In this document: piece after piece, positions 19,954 to 31,377 of the stretch | Layout of the letters: the number at the start of each line of letters is the position of its first letter | Numbering within the stretch: the stretch's first letter is position 1 | DNA from: Micromonospora sp. NBC_01813 | Lineage (GTDB): Bacteria; Actinomycetota; Actinomycetes; Mycobacteriales; Micromonosporaceae | DNA: 64,000 nt | Reading direction: 5' to 3' | Assembly: GCF_035917335.1 (NCBI RefSeq) | Contig: NZ_CP109067.1 | Coordinates: forward strand, 1,366,501-1,430,500 | The notes under the pieces: generated by a model | What the model was told of the DNA's origin: nothing | Seen by the model: only the letters and a program-made list of their open reading frames with translations | The model's database searches: none | Program-made: the position numbers and the translations under genes

Positions 19954-20354
19954 TGACCTCCGCCTGGGAGTCGCAGATCCAGCAGGGCCTGACCGAGGTT
20001 CGCCGCTACCAGGAGGACCTCGGCCGGATGCAACGCTCGATGCAGGAGCGCAGCGCCTCGGTGACCACCGCCGATCGGGCCATGACCGTGGTGGTCGGGG
20101 CCCAAGGTGAACTCAAGGAGCTCACCTTCCTTGGGCAGGCGTACCGAACGATGGCACCAACGGATCTCGCCAAGGCGATCGTCGGTGCCTACCAGCAGGC
20201 CCGCTCCCAGATGGCAGCGGAGACCGAGGAAGCGGTACGGGCGTTCGTCGAGCGCGGCACCCAGATCCGGGCCAGGATGACCGGCGACAATCCGCTGGAG
20301 GACCTGCTGGCTCCGATCCGCGACGAGGCCCGCCGGGTCGGCCGCGTCGACTGA
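19953..20354 (+). CDS. YbaB/EbfC-like protein in ESX operon
   Basis: A 133-residue protein with the YbaB/EbfC pattern: an N-terminal helix (to about residue 40), a short beta sheet (AMTVVVGAQGELKELTF), then a long helix (LAKAIVGAYQQARSQMAAE). The family was first described as nucleoid-associated DNA-binding dimers, but copies in ESX loci (EspL-like) probably act as chaperones or adaptors for ESX substrates. Its start overlaps the WXG100 stop by one base, and the next gene begins 35 bases downstream. Confidence 0.75.
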   Translation: MTSAWESQIQQGLTEVRRYQEDLGRMQRSMQERSASVTTADRAMTVVVGAQGELKELTFLGQAYRTMAPTDLAKAIVGAYQQARSQMAAETEEAVRAFVERGTQIRARMTGDNPLEDLLAPIRDEARRVGRVD

Positions 20355-20389
20355 GGACAGTACGTTCGAGTCCTGCCTGGGAGGCGTCC

Positions 20390-20701
20390 ATGTCAGAGTT
20401 GTCGGTGCCGAGCGATCTGCGGCTCCGCTTTTCCCGGTTCGGGCAGGCCGAGCAGGTATTGGGGCGCCTGGGTGACACGATCGACAGGATTCACGACTTG
20501 AACCTGGCGGGTGCCGGCGACACCTCCGACGAGATCGCACAGGTCTATCGCTCGAAGGTCGACGGCCCGACGGCCAACCTCAAGACCCTGGTCGGCACGG
20601 TCCGGGACGTCCTGCTGATGACTGATGAGAACGGCCAGCAGGCAGGCGACACGTTCGAGCAGGGCGAGTCGGACGCGGGCGGCCTGGGACGCCGTTGGTA
20701 G
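20390..20701 (+). CDS. Small ESX-associated helical protein
   Basis: A 103-residue protein of unrecognised family, predicted helical, without a signal peptide or cysteine. It has the size and two-helix character of WXG-type proteins (about residues 10-45 and 50-85) but no W-x-G motif. The start ATG has GGGAGG eight bases upstream. Located between the YbaB-like gene and the 3541-residue substrate, with only 18 bases to the latter, it is probably co-transcribed and may pair with or chaperone the giant protein. That role is inference from position. Confidence 0.6.
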   Translation: MSELSVPSDLRLRFSRFGQAEQVLGRLGDTIDRIHDLNLAGAGDTSDEIAQVYRSKVDGPTANLKTLVGTVRDVLLMTDENGQQAGDTFEQGESDAGGLGRRW

Positions 20702-20719
20702 GCCGCTGCGGGGTGAGCT

Positions 20720-23700
20720 GTGGCGATCATCGTCCCTGACGAGGTCAACAACCTGTTCATGGTGTTGACCGGCTCGAAGATGCCGGACATCGACGAAGAC
20801 ATCCTGCGTACCGTCGACGGCCTGTACCTCGAGGTATCGAGTGATCTTGAAGAACTGCAGACACACGTCGTCTCCCTGGTTGCCGGAGTTCGACGTTCGT
20901 TCGAGGGCCAGGCAGCGGAGGCCTTCGCGGCGAAAATGGAGCAGTTCGTCTCCGGGGACATGTCGATCCTGGAGAGTGCGGCAGAGCAAGCGGCGGCGCT
21001 CGCTCAGTTCGCGGGGGAGGTGGCAACCGAAGCCGAATACATGAAGATGATGATCATCGCGGAGTTGATCCTGCTCCTGGTGGAGATCGCGATCGCCGTG
21101 GCGATGTCGTACTTCAGTTTCGGTATGTCGACGGCGCTCCTGCCGATCAAGTTCGCGATCACCAGGATGTTGATCCGGCTCGCGATGAACCGGCTCGTCA
21201 TGCGGATCATCTCCTCACCATTGTTCAAGACGGTGGTGAGTTCGCCCTGGTTCAAGACGCTCATGTCAGGGCTGTTCATCCACGGGCCGATCTCCTCCAT
21301 CGTGGAAGGAGGAATGTCGGCCGGGGTGCAGAAGTACCAGATCGACAAAGGAAATCGCCACAAGTTCAACAACGACCACATCACCTCGTCGCTGCTGAGC
21401 GGCTACTTCTCGGGCGTGTTCCAACATCTCATCACGGACACATTGCTCCGCAAGTTCCTGCCACCCCCGCGCCTGGGCCCGGACGGGCCAGACGGGCCGG
21501 GCGGGTTCGACCTAGGCCCTCCGCCGCCACGCGGTGGATCAGGTCTCGGCGACGGCCCACCCCCGGTCAGACGGGTCGTCGACGACCCGCCCTCGGGCGG
21601 CGGCCGGCCGGGTCCGGTGCCCAACCGCCAGCTGCCGGTGATCGTGGCGGCGGTGGCGGCCGGTTCGGCCGGTGGCGAGACCCTGGGCGAGGTGATCTCC
21701 GGAGCCGCCGTGTACGGCAAGGTCGACATCGACAACGAGATGCCCGGCCTGGCCGCCACGGCGGCGGTGATCCAGACCCTGACCGAGCTCAAGCTGGCCA
21801 CGCCGCTGGGAGACTGGCTGGGCAAGCTCACCTTCGGCCCGCCGCCGGTGTCGACGATCGATCACTCGCCGCAGGCGACGAAGGATCCGCCGCCGGCCGG
21901 CCAAGACCCGAGACCCCAGCCGCCTCCCACGACGAACCGCCCCGGCACCAACTCCGACGACAGCGGCGACCGCACGGTCGACCGGCGTGACGTCACGGTG
22001 CCTGATCCGATGGTTCCTCGACCGACTGACGACCTGTCCGCGCGGGACCGGCTCGGTGTGGACCTGAACGGTACGCCGCTGCCCCCGATCACCCGACCGT
22101 CGGCGGTCAGTGACGTCCCCGCCCACCTCTCGACGCCGGTGAACGTGCCGTCACCGATGAGCGTTCCGCCGGTCGTGCCGCCGCCGCAGGCGACGACCTC
22201 ACTCGGCAGCTCGGTGATCAACCCACTGCCGGCCCCCGTCTCGCCGACGTCGCCGCAGGGCACACCGGACGACGGCTCGGACCTGGGTCCACACCACCAA
22301 CCGGCCCGACTGATCACCGCCGTGGACGGAGCCGGTGTCGAGCGGGTCGGCGGACCACCACCACAGGGGCGTCCGTCCCTGGAGACTGTCGGCCCGGCGT
22401 CCCCGGTCTCACCCACCGGCACCCCGCCAGCTGCCCCGCCGTCCCGCCCGGCGACGGATTCGTCGGCCATCGACACCTCGGTCCCGAGGAACCAGCGGTC
22501 GGAACCCGCGCCGTCGCGCGACGAGGTCGGGGCACCGCCGCGACGCCCGTCGGCCGGACAACCCGGCGTGGAGTCGGTGATGTCCCGGGACATCACCGAC
22601 GTACTCGGCGGACACCAGGACTCGACCGACACGGCGTCGGACGGCTCCGTTCGGGGCTGGGAGCAGACCGGCGACGACTCGGCCGTGCCTACGCCGGTCG
22701 GTCCTTCACCGGTCGGTTCTTCGTCGTCGGTCAACCCGGTCTCGGCGGACCCGGCCGGCCGGCCGTTGTCCGCGCCGCCGGTGTCGACGACGGCCGACAA
22801 CCGCCTCGACGTCGAGCCGGTGCCGCCGGTCTCACCGCCGCCGGTGTCGCCATCGCTGGCACCACCATCGTTCGCCCCGCCGGCCGCCGACGACCCCGAC
22901 TGGACGGCGGCCCGGCGTGCCGCCACGGTCGGCGTGCGGGAACACCTGTGGGTCGACCCGGTCACCCCGTTCGGCCCCGAGGGTCAGGACCGTCTGGTCG
23001 TACGGTCCGGCTTCGACGTGCGCCGGGTCGAGTTCGGCGGCGAGGTCTACACCGATCTGGAGGTACGGGTCTGGATCGATGGTGGCGGCGTCGCCGGACC
23101 GGCCGACATCGATCGGATGTACGCCGACCTGATGAGTGGTGTGCACGACCAGCTCAACGTGCCCGGGTATCAGGTCGACGGTGGTCGGCTGCACGTGACG
23201 GTCGTCCGGGTGACGTCACCAGACGCGGCACACCTCACGGTGAACGCGGTCGACCGCAGCGAACCGATGAACCAGTATTCGTGGTGGCCGGACGCAAGCA
23301 ACCTGCACTACGTGCATGAACTTGCACATCAGCTCGGCCTGCGCGACGACCGGTCGGGTGGCGGTGAGGTGCCGGGCAGTCTCCTGGGCGATTTCACCCA
23401 GCCGAAGCCGGACGGATCGGCGATCGCCACCGACAGGGACCAGTGGAACACCTGGCTCGAAGCGGGGCTGCGTCAGCGCCATCTGAGCCTGCTCAGCGCG
23501 GTCATCGGGCCGGTCGACGAGGCGGGTGGGTATCGGGGTGGGGATCGTCCGATCCGGCCAGGTCCGCACGAATTCGCACCCCGGGCGCCGGGCCAGCCGT
23601 CCGACGGCCAGTCCCGTCCGGCGACGACGGCACAGGACCCGCCGCTGGACGATCCGCAGGGCGGCATCGAACTGTCGGACCTACCGGCCCGGACTGTGGT

Positions 23701-26700
23701 GCCGGCGCCGCTGGTCCGGAGTGAGGTGGAGCCGGTTGTCGGGACCGGTTCGTCGAGCTTGCCTGGTGTGGTGCCGCCCGTTGTGGTTCAACCGGGTCGG
23801 GTGTTGCTGGGGTCGACAACGGATGATCTGCCTGATGACCTGGGGCTTGTGGGGTTGTTTGCTGAGGGGCCGGGGGAGGGTGGTCGGCAGGTCCCGCCTC
23901 CGTCGCCGGTCGTGACGGAGGTGGAGCCGGCGCTGGCCGTGGGTGAGGTGGAGCCGGTCCGGAGTGAGGTGGAGCCGGTTGAGCCAGTTGAGCCGGAGAT
24001 GCCTCCGGTCGTGCCGTCGGCGCTGGTCCGGAGTGAGCTGGAGCCGGTTGTCGAGTCTGGTTCGTCGAGTTTGCCTGGTGTGGTGCCGTCCGTTGTGGTT
24101 CAACCGGGTGGGGTGCCGTTGGCGTCGGCAACGGATGATCTGCCTGATGACCTGGGGCTTGTGGGGTTGTTTGCTGAGGGGCCGGGGGAGGGTGGTCGGC
24201 AGGTCCCGCCTCCGTCGCCGGTCGTGACGGAGGTGGAGCCGGTTGAGCCGGAGATGCCTCCGGTGGTGCCGATAGTCGATCCGCCGGTGTCTCCGCCTCT
24301 GGTTGTCGATCCGCCATTGCCACCGGTCGTGACTGAGGTGGAGGCTGTGCCGTCGCCGGTGGTGACGGTGGTGACGGTGGTGACGGTGGTGACGGTGGAG
24401 CCGGTTGAGCCGGTTGAGGCGGAGATGCCGCCGGTGGTGCCGATAGTCGATCCGTCCGTGCCTCCGGTCGTGACGCCTCCGGTCGTGCCTCCGGTCGTGA
24501 CGCCTCCGGTCGTGCCTCCGGTCGTGACGCCTCCGGTCGTGCCTCCGGTCGTGACGCCTCCGGTCGTGCCTCCGGTCGTGCCTCCGGTCGTGACGCCTCC
24601 GGTCGTGCCTCCGGTCGTGACGCCTCCGGTCGTGCCTCCGGTCGTGACGCCTCCGGTCGTGCCTCCGGTCGTGACGCCTCCGGTCGTGCCTCCGGTCGTG
24701 ACGCCTCCGGTCGTGCCTCCGGTCGTGACGCCTCCGGTCGTGCCTCCGGTCGTGACGCCTCCGGTCGTGCCTCCGGTCGTGACGCCTCCGGTCGTGCCTC
24801 CGGTCGTGACGCCTCCGGTCGTGCCTCCGGTCGTGACGCCTCCGGTCGTGCCTCCGGTCGTGACGCCTCCGGTCGTGCCTCCGGTCGTGACGCCTCCGGT
24901 CGTGCCTCCGGTCGTGACGCCTCCGGTCGTGCCTCCGGTCGTGACGCCTCCGGTCGTGCCTCCGGTCGTGACGCCTCCGGTCGTGCCTCCGGTCGTGACG
25001 CCTCCGGTCGTGCCTCCGGTCGTGACGCCTCCGGTCGTGCCTCCGGTCGTGACGCCTCCGGTCGTGCCTCCGGTCGTGACGCCTCCGGTCGTGCCTCCGG
25101 TCGTGACGCCTCCGGTCGTGCCTCCGGTCGTGACGCCTCCGGTCGTGCCTCCGGTCGTGACGCCTCCGGTCGTGCCTCCGGTCGTGACGCCTCCGGTCGT
25201 GCCTCCGGTCGTGACGCCTCCGTCCGTGCCTCCGGTCGTGACGCCTCCGCCGGCCGTCGAAATGCCCTGGTACGTCGGTCGTGGCGGCGCGAACGGACAG
25301 ATGTACGCCTACTCCGCCGGCGCCAGTAGCGCAGAAGTTACCCCGATAATCAACCGACTCATGGCTGGGTTTACGGTCGTCGCGCCACCGGCCTCGGTGG
25401 CGTTCACCGCAGCGGAGCAACAATCCATCCGATCCGAGATTGAGCGGCAGTTGCGGGAGCTGTACTCGGCACCGAACGTGGATCAGAGCGACGACGAAAA
25501 TACTCCTGACCGGTTCCTGGAACCGGAGTACAGCGCCTTCCTGGAGAAGTGGGACAACGTACTGGTCCAGGGAATCACCGTCCGGGTCGGTAAGCACCTA
25601 CTGTGGATCCGCCCGACCGTCGGCAGAGGGACTGAACACGTTCGTACCCGGGAGGGCGCCAAGCCGTACAAGGTGGTCTTCGGATCCAGTGCGGGTGGCT
25701 CGTCGCACGACACCGAGTCCAAGCGGACCATTCCGCTGCCTCTCGAGTTGCTGTTGGTCGGCCTACCCGGGTTCGCCGGACGGCTCAGCCGTATCGCCCT
25801 GAATTTTCCGTTGAAGATGGAGGGTTCCTTCAGCCAGCCGGGGTCGGAAAGTCGGACCGTGGTGTCCGGTCGGCAGATGTTCGTAAAGGCCACGAAGCTC
25901 CTTGACGCCGAGCTTCGATTCGACATCTACGTCGATGGTGACCACTACGGAGCGACGGCCAGGGTGCCGCCCGCCACCAGCGGTCTCGTCGTGGTGGTGC
26001 CACAGCAGTACACGAATCCGAACAACGGCTCGCCGGCGCCAGACGCCCCGCCAGCAGGTAGCCAGAGCGGCACCCAGCCAGCACCTCCCGGGACACAAGG
26101 GTTGTCCAAGGCCCGCCCGGTCCTCAACGCGATCGGTGTGACGCCGCTGATCACCGCATGGCATCGTCAACTGGCGGCCAGCCGGCTGACCATCGATCAG
26201 AAGGTCGGCATTGCGCAAGCTGGCATCAAGCAGTTGGTGAACGAGCGGAGTCTCATCAACCGCAGCACCCATTTGTTGTCCAACGGTGCCCGTACGGACG
26301 CGTTGTCGTTCGGAGACCTCAATGGGAGCCTGATATTGGAGGTGAAGCCAGTCCGGATCGAGTTCATCGGATCAGCGGCCGACGTCGAGGTCCGTGACGA
26401 CATGAGCATCGTGGTCAGTGAATCGGAGGGTGCGGCGTCCAGCAGCGGGACCGGGTTTGACTTTTCCTTCAACGCGATCAGCCTGGTCGACAAGGCGACC
26501 GAGCTGATCGGCTTGACCGGCCAGCGGGTCACCGGCTCCCTCGGCCTCGACCTGAAGCTGGCCTCCACCCGGAGCTACTCGCTCGACCTCTCCGGTGACG
26601 TGTCCAACCACACGGTGCTGGTCCGTAAGTCTCCGCAGGCCCGCTACCTCGTCCACTACGCGGCCACCTTGCACACCAAGTTGGAGGGTGGTCCTCGGAT

Positions 26701-29700
26701 CGCCGACGCCACCACGAACGACGTTCCCGCCGAGCTCGGGGTCCCGCTGCCGCAGCGATCGGAATTCGAGACGAAGTTGACCGGCGGCGACCTCACTCGT
26801 GGCGTGCCGCAACCGGCGTTGGGCAAGCGTCCGATGCCGCCGCGGATCGACGGCGGCGCGGTACGGCACCTCGACGGCCGGCTCCGACCGTTGCCGATGG
26901 CTCGCGATACGCCCGCTCCGCCGCCAGCCACTCAGCCGGTCGTCCCGCCGGCACCCGCCGCACCGATCGCCGTCCCGCCTGCCCCCCAGCCACAGATGGT
27001 CCTCCCAACGGTGGTACCTCCGGTCCCGACCGGTCGATCGACGGCGACGCCGCAGCACCGCGGGTTCCTCATCACGGCACCCGCCGCCCAGGAGCCGCTG
27101 CCGTTGGCCGCCCGGCGCGGCACCGGCTGGGGTGTAGCCGTCTCGCTTCCCGACGCTGAACTCATCGCTCCGGTGGTGGAGCAGGGTCTGCGCACCGTCA
27201 GCGGCGTCCCGCACCTAGACAGTGGGACGGAGCAGGTGGTCAACGATCGGCTGGGTGATTCAGCGATCAGGGCCGACCCCGAGCGGTTGATCGCCGGTGA
27301 CCCCTTCACCGTCACGATCAACGGACATGACTACGACGTCCTGGTCACCGCTTACCTGGAGGAGCATCAGGAGAGTGATCAGTACGGAATGTCCGTCAAC
27401 ACCCGGACGATCAACTCAGGCGGTGCGGCGGGCTCCCGCAGTGTCGTGCGCAGCATGGCGGTCGGCCTCAACGGAGGCCCGGCGATTCCGGTGCACAAGC
27501 AAGGCCGGCTGGCGCCGCTGACCTTCAGCGGGGAGGGGAAGTGGTCGAGCGGGTCGGGTGACAAAGGTTCCGCGAAGGTGCAGTCGTATCGCCGCACCGA
27601 GACCACGACGGACGTGATCGAGCACACCTACGCGGTCGTGTACGAGATCGTCATCCGAAAGGCGGCCGAGTCGGCGCCGCGGCAGACGTGGACACTCGAG
27701 GCCCAAGGTAGCGTCTCCACTCCCATCGAACACATTCCGCCGAGTCCACTGACAATCGATCAGACCCGACGCGCCAATTCTGTCATGAGGGGCAAGCCCG
27801 TGCAGCGAGAATGGGATGCTCTCGCTACCGATCCGGCAGCTCGGGACTTCGTGCGATTCGACCTGTTCGGCGTCAACGCGGTCGAGAGTTCGTTCGTGGT
27901 CATGCCGGAGCTCGTGGCGCTCGCGGCCGGCCTCTACCGGGGCGTCAACGGCAAGGGCGAGTCCTGGTTCAACGAGCCACTGAACTGGCCGAAGGAGCTC
28001 TGGAAGCTCGGTATCCCGAGCGAATTGAACGCCAACTTCGGGGCGCTCGGCGACAAGCGCGGTTGGGCCATCATGCTGCCGTCCGGCGTCTTCGCGCACC
28101 AGGCGCTGATCGTCCGCCAGCGAACGGTGTCGTCGGGTCCCGGTCGCATCGCCTCGGGCGTGGAGATCGAGCACTACCTGAAAGGGCAGTCGAACCGCGA
28201 ACTCGCCAAGGAGTCCGGTATCGACAAGAAGTTTGGTTGGTCGCTCACCGGGAGCTATCTGGCGATCAACCCGAACGGCGACGACGAAGCCGCCCAGGGC
28301 CGGGTCGATGGCGAGGGGTCAGCCGCCCACACATGGTCCACCGGTCACGAGTCGAGCCACGACACCGGTGGTGCCGACATCACCCGCGCGACGTACGGTG
28401 GCGACACCAGCATTCACCAGGGCGATGTCCTGTTCGAGCTCAGCCTCGTGCAGTGGAACGACATCAAGGACGCCCTCAGCTGGGATCGCCTGTACACGTC
28501 GAAGGCAAAGGTCACCACCGCCTATCTCAAGGTGCCGTCCGGGCTCGAATTCATGATGCCGGTCGAGATCGCCGAGGAGTTCGGCCTGAATCCACCGGAC
28601 AGTGCCGACGAAACTGCGGACGAAACCCCGGACGGAGGCGGCGAAGCGTCGACCGGTGAAGAGATCGGGGAATCGTCGGCCGGTCCGAGGGCCGTCGATC
28701 CGCCGGCCGACCCCACGTCGGCGCCGTCGACGGTGTACATCGATCCGGATCTTGCCCGCGCGGCCGGTCACCCCGAACGGCTGGAGGCCGACGATGTGCT
28801 GGTGAGCATCGAGACGGTGTTGATCGACAAAGGGCTGATCGGCGAGGGGGAGCGGCAGAGCCTGCTCCGCCGGGCGGTGGCCCGGAGGTTCTCCTCGGCG
28901 GGCCTGGAGAGTCAATGGTTCGCGTTGACCAGTTCTGGGGCGCTCGGCGTTTTCCCGGTGCCCAGCCGGTATGGCAACCTGCGGTTGCTGATGATCAAGG
29001 TCAAGGGCGCCATGACGGGGAGCCCGACGGATGTGCGGGACCGCAGCGACGTGGCGCTGCTGATGAGGAGCGAGGCGCTGAGCGGCTCCGCCGAATCGGA
29101 CAGCAAAGGCAGTGAGTGGACCTTTCAGATCTTCAAGATCAAAGGGTACGGAAAACCAGACGCCGAGTCCGACGCGGGTGGGAGTTTCGGGGTTTCCTAC
29201 TCGAAGGGAAAAGACCAGGAGAAAGGCAAGTCGTCCGACGTCAAGGACATCTATCGAGTCGGTGTCAAAGGGGGAACGGGTCAGTTCCGACAGCCGATGG
29301 TCTTCGACGTAACGATACGATTGACTAACGAGAAGCCGCAACTGGGTGCGTTGCTGTCGCAGCTGGTGAGGGAGACCTTCTTTCTCGCCAGCATGGCCAG
29401 CGGGCACGAGCAATGGGCACGAAAGGTCTGGTACGATTCCCGCTGGTTCAAATGGGACTGGAGTCACCAGAGTGCAGCCCCACTTCCGGGGGCCGTAAAA
29501 ATGCTCGTTCCAAAGTACCTGACCGAGTCGTCCACCAAGCCGGGCAGGTGGCTGCCGGCGAGCGCCCCCGCGCCGACCGGGTACCCGCACACCCCCAGTG
29601 CCCGGTGGGGGACCCCGCCCGCAGCTCCATCGGCGCTCAACCAGCGATTGCTCGGCGACCAGACACTGCACCCGTGGTCCATGGTGAAGATCGCCGAGCA

Positions 29701-31345
29701 GGTCGAACAACTGGCGGGATTCACCGTGCTGCCGAAACAGCTCCCACCGACGGCCGGGGTCGACGGAAAGGTGCCGGGACTGCCCTGGCACAGCGACACG
29801 ATGCTGTCGCTGTTCGACAACGCCACCGACCCGAAAATGAGAACCAGAGCCAAAAGTCTCCTCCGACACGGCTATCCGATCCCCGGCACCCCGGTCACCG
29901 TCAGCCTCGACATCCAGGCCGTGCACAGATATCACGACATCGACAACCAGGCGCTCCGGAAAGATCAGAAATCCCGTGCCTATCAGCAGGCAGAGCAGGC
30001 ACCGAGTGGCGGTCAGGGCTCGAGCTACAAATGGAACGTCACCGCTGGCCCATCTGGCCGCCGGGACGTGGCACCTAGGCGCCGTCTGGGTGCCGACGCG
30101 TCGTTCGCGGTGGAATTCGCGAACCAGTCCGGTGGCGAGCGATCCATCGCCGACGTGTCGGAACGCAACGTCGAGTCCTCCCGAGGAATGTTCCAGTACC
30201 GCTACGACGTGACCGTCTACATCACCGGCCCGACCGGGACGCTGGTCGTCGACGTACCGGCTGGTTTTTTCGCCATGTCGGCGATCCCGCCGCCGCCGCC
30301 GGACCCGGCGTTGGTCCCACTACCCGCCGATGACGCCTCCTCCTGGTCGGTGCCGTTGGACCTGTCCACGCGTTCGTCGGCGGATGAGCTGACGGGAGAC
30401 CCTTCGACGTCCGTGGCCACACCGGTCGGTCGACCGGTCCAGTCCTCGTACCTGGTCGAGAACGAGGACTCCGAAACGGACTCGATCTACGACCCGCCGA
30501 TAACCCGGGCGAAGCCTCGGGCGGAGCACAATTCCGAACCCCGGACGGAGCCGCCCGAGGCGACCCCACCGGCGGCCACAGCAGGTGAAGCGTCCCGCAC
30601 CCCGCAGCCACCCGGCTCACCTTCGCTGGCACCGGTCGCTGGTGACGCATTGAGGCGAGCTACCCCGTACGCCGAGTCGGCACCGTCGCCGTCGGCGACT
30701 CCGATACCGCCGCTGGCCCTACCTGGGTCCTCGGCTATCGACGTTCCGACGGCCCCGGCCCCGCTGCCGGACCCGGGCGAGAGCTCGGAGACCGAGTCGA
30801 TCTACGCAGCGCCGGTGAGCAGGTCCGCGCCTCAGCTGGAGCCCAACGCCGCGCCGGTGGTCGAGAGTGAGTCCGCGTCTGCGGTGGAGCGGCGCGAGGG
30901 GGAGACGTCGACGCCACCGTTCATGACAACTCCGCCATCCGCGCCGACGCGGCGGCCTGAGGGCATGCTCGCGATGTTGCAACGGATAAACCTGGTCGGG
31001 CCGGTACCGGTGGCCTCCACCGAGTCGGCATCGTTGCCGGCGGAGAGCCAGGCGGCAACTGCGTCGACCGTACCGGGTTCGTCATCCGGGGTTGGCCGTA
31101 CGGCGCCACCACTACCCGCGTCCGACGAGGATCCCATCTACGCCGTCCTCGCCGGCACCAGCCAGCCCGTGCGGACTCAGTCCCCGACCGGTGAGCCGGT
31201 GCGGCATGATCCGGACACACCGACAGTGGATGAACCCAACACCGGGTCCTCTCCCCAGCCCTTGCGGCCCAGCAGCCGCAGATCGGACGCGTCCGACGAG
31301 TCAGACGGCGCCGAACAGCCTGGTGAAGATCCCCTCGACGGCTGA
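20720..31345 (+). CDS. Giant WXG100-like ESX substrate with zincin motif and Pro-Val repeats
   Basis: A 3541-residue protein, GTG start. Residues 1-105 are a WXG100-like helical domain and about 108-175 are hydrophobic helices, the arrangement seen at the N-terminus of CpnT-like and other long actinobacterial type VII effectors. Residues ~245-750 are disordered and proline-rich. A globular domain at ~750-920 carries [12 protein letters not shown] at 866-877, a zinc-metallopeptidase HExxHxxGxxD motif. A duplicated acidic block and a Pro-Val-Thr array (residues ~1248-1510) follow. Residues ~1512-3185 contain several similar beta-rich modules, beginning near 1512, 2134, 2671 and 2973. A disordered tail with three IY motifs ends it. 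I see no cysteine in the whole chain. Likely secreted; the activity of the C-terminal modules is unknown. Confidence 0.85.
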   Translation: MAIIVPDEVNNLFMVLTGSKMPDIDEDILRTVDGLYLEVSSDLEELQTHVVSLVAGVRRSFEGQAAEAFAAKMEQFVSGDMSILESAAEQAAALAQFAGEVATEAEYMKMMIIAELILLLVEIAIAVAMSYFSFGMSTALLPIKFAITRMLIRLAMNRLVMRIISSPLFKTVVSSPWFKTLMSGLFIHGPISSIVEGGMSAGVQKYQIDKGNRHKFNNDHITSSLLSGYFSGVFQHLITDTLLRKFLPPPRLGPDGPDGPGGFDLGPPPPRGGSGLGDGPPPVRRVVDDPPSGGGRPGPVPNRQLPVIVAAVAAGSAGGETLGEVISGAAVYGKVDIDNEMPGLAATAAVIQTLTELKLATPLGDWLGKLTFGPPPVSTIDHSPQATKDPPPAGQDPRPQPPPTTNRPGTNSDDSGDRTVDRRDVTVPDPMVPRPTDDLSARDRLGVDLNGTPLPPITRPSAVSDVPAHLSTPVNVPSPMSVPPVVPPPQATTSLGSSVINPLPAPVSPTSPQGTPDDGSDLGPHHQPARLITAVDGAGVERVGGPPPQGRPSLETVGPASPVSPTGTPPAAPPSRPATDSSAIDTSVPRNQRSEPAPSRDEVGAPPRRPSAGQPGVESVMSRDITDVLGGHQDSTDTASDGSVRGWEQTGDDSAVPTPVGPSPVGSSSSVNPVSADPAGRPLSAPPVSTTADNRLDVEPVPPVSPPPVSPSLAPPSFAPPAADDPDWTAARRAATVGVREHLWVDPVTPFGPEGQDRLVVRSGFDVRRVEFGGEVYTDLEVRVWIDGGGVAGPADIDRMYADLMSGVHDQLNVPGYQVDGGRLHVTVVRVTSPDAAHLTVNAVDRSEPMNQYSWWPDASNLHYVHELAHQLGLRDDRSGGGEVPGSLLGDFTQPKPDGSAIATDRDQWNTWLEAGLRQRHLSLLSAVIGPVDEAGGYRGGDRPIRPGPHEFAPRAPGQPSDGQSRPATTAQDPPLDDPQGGIELSDLPARTVVPAPLVRSEVEPVVGTGSSSLPGVVPPVVVQPGRVLLGSTTDDLPDDLGLVGLFAEGPGEGGRQVPPPSPVVTEVEPALAVGEVEPVRSEVEPVEPVEPEMPPVVPSALVRSELEPVVESGSSSLPGVVPSVVVQPGGVPLASATDDLPDDLGLVGLFAEGPGEGGRQVPPPSPVVTEVEPVEPEMPPVVPIVDPPVSPPLVVDPPLPPVVTEVEAVPSPVVTVVTVVTVVTVEPVEPVEAEMPPVVPIVDPSVPPVVTPPVVPPVVTPPVVPPVVTPPVVPPVVTPPVVPPVVPPVVTPPVVPPVVTPPVVPPVVTPPVVPPVVTPPVVPPVVTPPVVPPVVTPPVVPPVVTPPVVPPVVTPPVVPPVVTPPVVPPVVTPPVVPPVVTPPVVPPVVTPPVVPPVVTPPVVPPVVTPPVVPPVVTPPVVPPVVTPPVVPPVVTPPVVPPVVTPPVVPPVVTPPVVPPVVTPPVVPPVVTPPVVPPVVTPPVVPPVVTPPVVPPVVTPPSVPPVVTPPPAVEMPWYVGRGGANGQMYAYSAGASSAEVTPIINRLMAGFTVVAPPASVAFTAAEQQSIRSEIERQLRELYSAPNVDQSDDENTPDRFLEPEYSAFLEKWDNVLVQGITVRVGKHLLWIRPTVGRGTEHVRTREGAKPYKVVFGSSAGGSSHDTESKRTIPLPLELLLVGLPGFAGRLSRIALNFPLKMEGSFSQPGSESRTVVSGRQMFVKATKLLDAELRFDIYVDGDHYGATARVPPATSGLVVVVPQQYTNPNNGSPAPDAPPAGSQSGTQPAPPGTQGLSKARPVLNAIGVTPLITAWHRQLAASRLTIDQKVGIAQAGIKQLVNERSLINRSTHLLSNGARTDALSFGDLNGSLILEVKPVRIEFIGSAADVEVRDDMSIVVSESEGAASSSGTGFDFSFNAISLVDKATELIGLTGQRVTGSLGLDLKLASTRSYSLDLSGDVSNHTVLVRKSPQARYLVHYAATLHTKLEGGPRIADATTNDVPAELGVPLPQRSEFETKLTGGDLTRGVPQPALGKRPMPPRIDGGAVRHLDGRLRPLPMARDTPAPPPATQPVVPPAPAAPIAVPPAPQPQMVLPTVVPPVPTGRSTATPQHRGFLITAPAAQEPLPLAARRGTGWGVAVSLPDAELIAPVVEQGLRTVSGVPHLDSGTEQVVNDRLGDSAIRADPERLIAGDPFTVTINGHDYDVLVTAYLEEHQESDQYGMSVNTRTINSGGAAGSRSVVRSMAVGLNGGPAIPVHKQGRLAPLTFSGEGKWSSGSGDKGSAKVQSYRRTETTTDVIEHTYAVVYEIVIRKAAESAPRQTWTLEAQGSVSTPIEHIPPSPLTIDQTRRANSVMRGKPVQREWDALATDPAARDFVRFDLFGVNAVESSFVVMPELVALAAGLYRGVNGKGESWFNEPLNWPKELWKLGIPSELNANFGALGDKRGWAIMLPSGVFAHQALIVRQRTVSSGPGRIASGVEIEHYLKGQSNRELAKESGIDKKFGWSLTGSYLAINPNGDDEAAQGRVDGEGSAAHTWSTGHESSHDTGGADITRATYGGDTSIHQGDVLFELSLVQWNDIKDALSWDRLYTSKAKVTTAYLKVPSGLEFMMPVEIAEEFGLNPPDSADETADETPDGGGEASTGEEIGESSAGPRAVDPPADPTSAPSTVYIDPDLARAAGHPERLEADDVLVSIETVLIDKGLIGEGERQSLLRRAVARRFSSAGLESQWFALTSSGALGVFPVPSRYGNLRLLMIKVKGAMTGSPTDVRDRSDVALLMRSEALSGSAESDSKGSEWTFQIFKIKGYGKPDAESDAGGSFGVSYSKGKDQEKGKSSDVKDIYRVGVKGGTGQFRQPMVFDVTIRLTNEKPQLGALLSQLVRETFFLASMASGHEQWARKVWYDSRWFKWDWSHQSAAPLPGAVKMLVPKYLTESSTKPGRWLPASAPAPTGYPHTPSARWGTPPAAPSALNQRLLGDQTLHPWSMVKIAEQVEQLAGFTVLPKQLPPTAGVDGKVPGLPWHSDTMLSLFDNATDPKMRTRAKSLLRHGYPIPGTPVTVSLDIQAVHRYHDIDNQALRKDQKSRAYQQAEQAPSGGQGSSYKWNVTAGPSGRRDVAPRRRLGADASFAVEFANQSGGERSIADVSERNVESSRGMFQYRYDVTVYITGPTGTLVVDVPAGFFAMSAIPPPPPDPALVPLPADDASSWSVPLDLSTRSSADELTGDPSTSVATPVGRPVQSSYLVENEDSETDSIYDPPITRAKPRAEHNSEPRTEPPEATPPAATAGEASRTPQPPGSPSLAPVAGDALRRATPYAESAPSPSATPIPPLALPGSSAIDVPTAPAPLPDPGESSETESIYAAPVSRSAPQLEPNAAPVVESESASAVERREGETSTPPFMTTPPSAPTRRPEGMLAMLQRINLVGPVPVASTESASLPAESQAATASTVPGSSSGVGRTAPPLPASDEDPIYAVLAGTSQPVRTQSPTGEPVRHDPDTPTVDEPNTGSSPQPLRPSSRRSDASDESDGAEQPGEDPLDG
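23711..24245 (+). repeat. Direct duplication, 312-base offset, inside giant gene
   Basis: A block starting CTGGTCCGGAGTGAG at 23711 recurs at 24023 with the same reading frame and few changes. Both copies encode SSLPGVVP, then [20 protein letters not shown] and a [12 protein letters not shown] end. The 104-residue offset keeps the frame. Codon use here is less GC-biased in third position than in the flanking gene. Confidence 0.88.
24359..24397 (+). repeat. Short GTGACGGTG tandem repeat
   Basis: Four head-to-tail copies of a nine-base unit encoding Val-Thr-Val, just before the long 27-base array. In frame with the giant gene and a likely slippage site. Confidence 0.8.
24461..25247 (+). repeat. 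27-bp tandem repeat array, about 29 copies, coding PPVVTPPVV
   Basis: Near-identical 27-base units, each coding Pro-Pro-Val-Val-Thr-Pro-Pro-Val-Val, run for about 787 bases within the giant ORF. One unit near 24570 has an extra 12 bases (an additional PPVV), and the last unit has a Val-to-Ser change. Nucleotide identity between units is almost complete, which implies recent expansion or homogenisation. Both 27- and 12-base changes keep the reading frame. Confidence 0.95.
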
Positions 31346-31377
31346 CCGTCTGTTCGTCGTGAACTCCCAGCGTGTGC

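Noticed and set aside
24461-25247. CRISPR-like array
   Set aside because: The units are contiguous and in frame, with no unique spacers, and lie inside a long coding region.
23681-25597. Long minus-strand ORF rich in Arg-His-Asp
   Set aside because: It is the antisense translation of the 27-base repeat array; the periodic sequence keeps all frames open.
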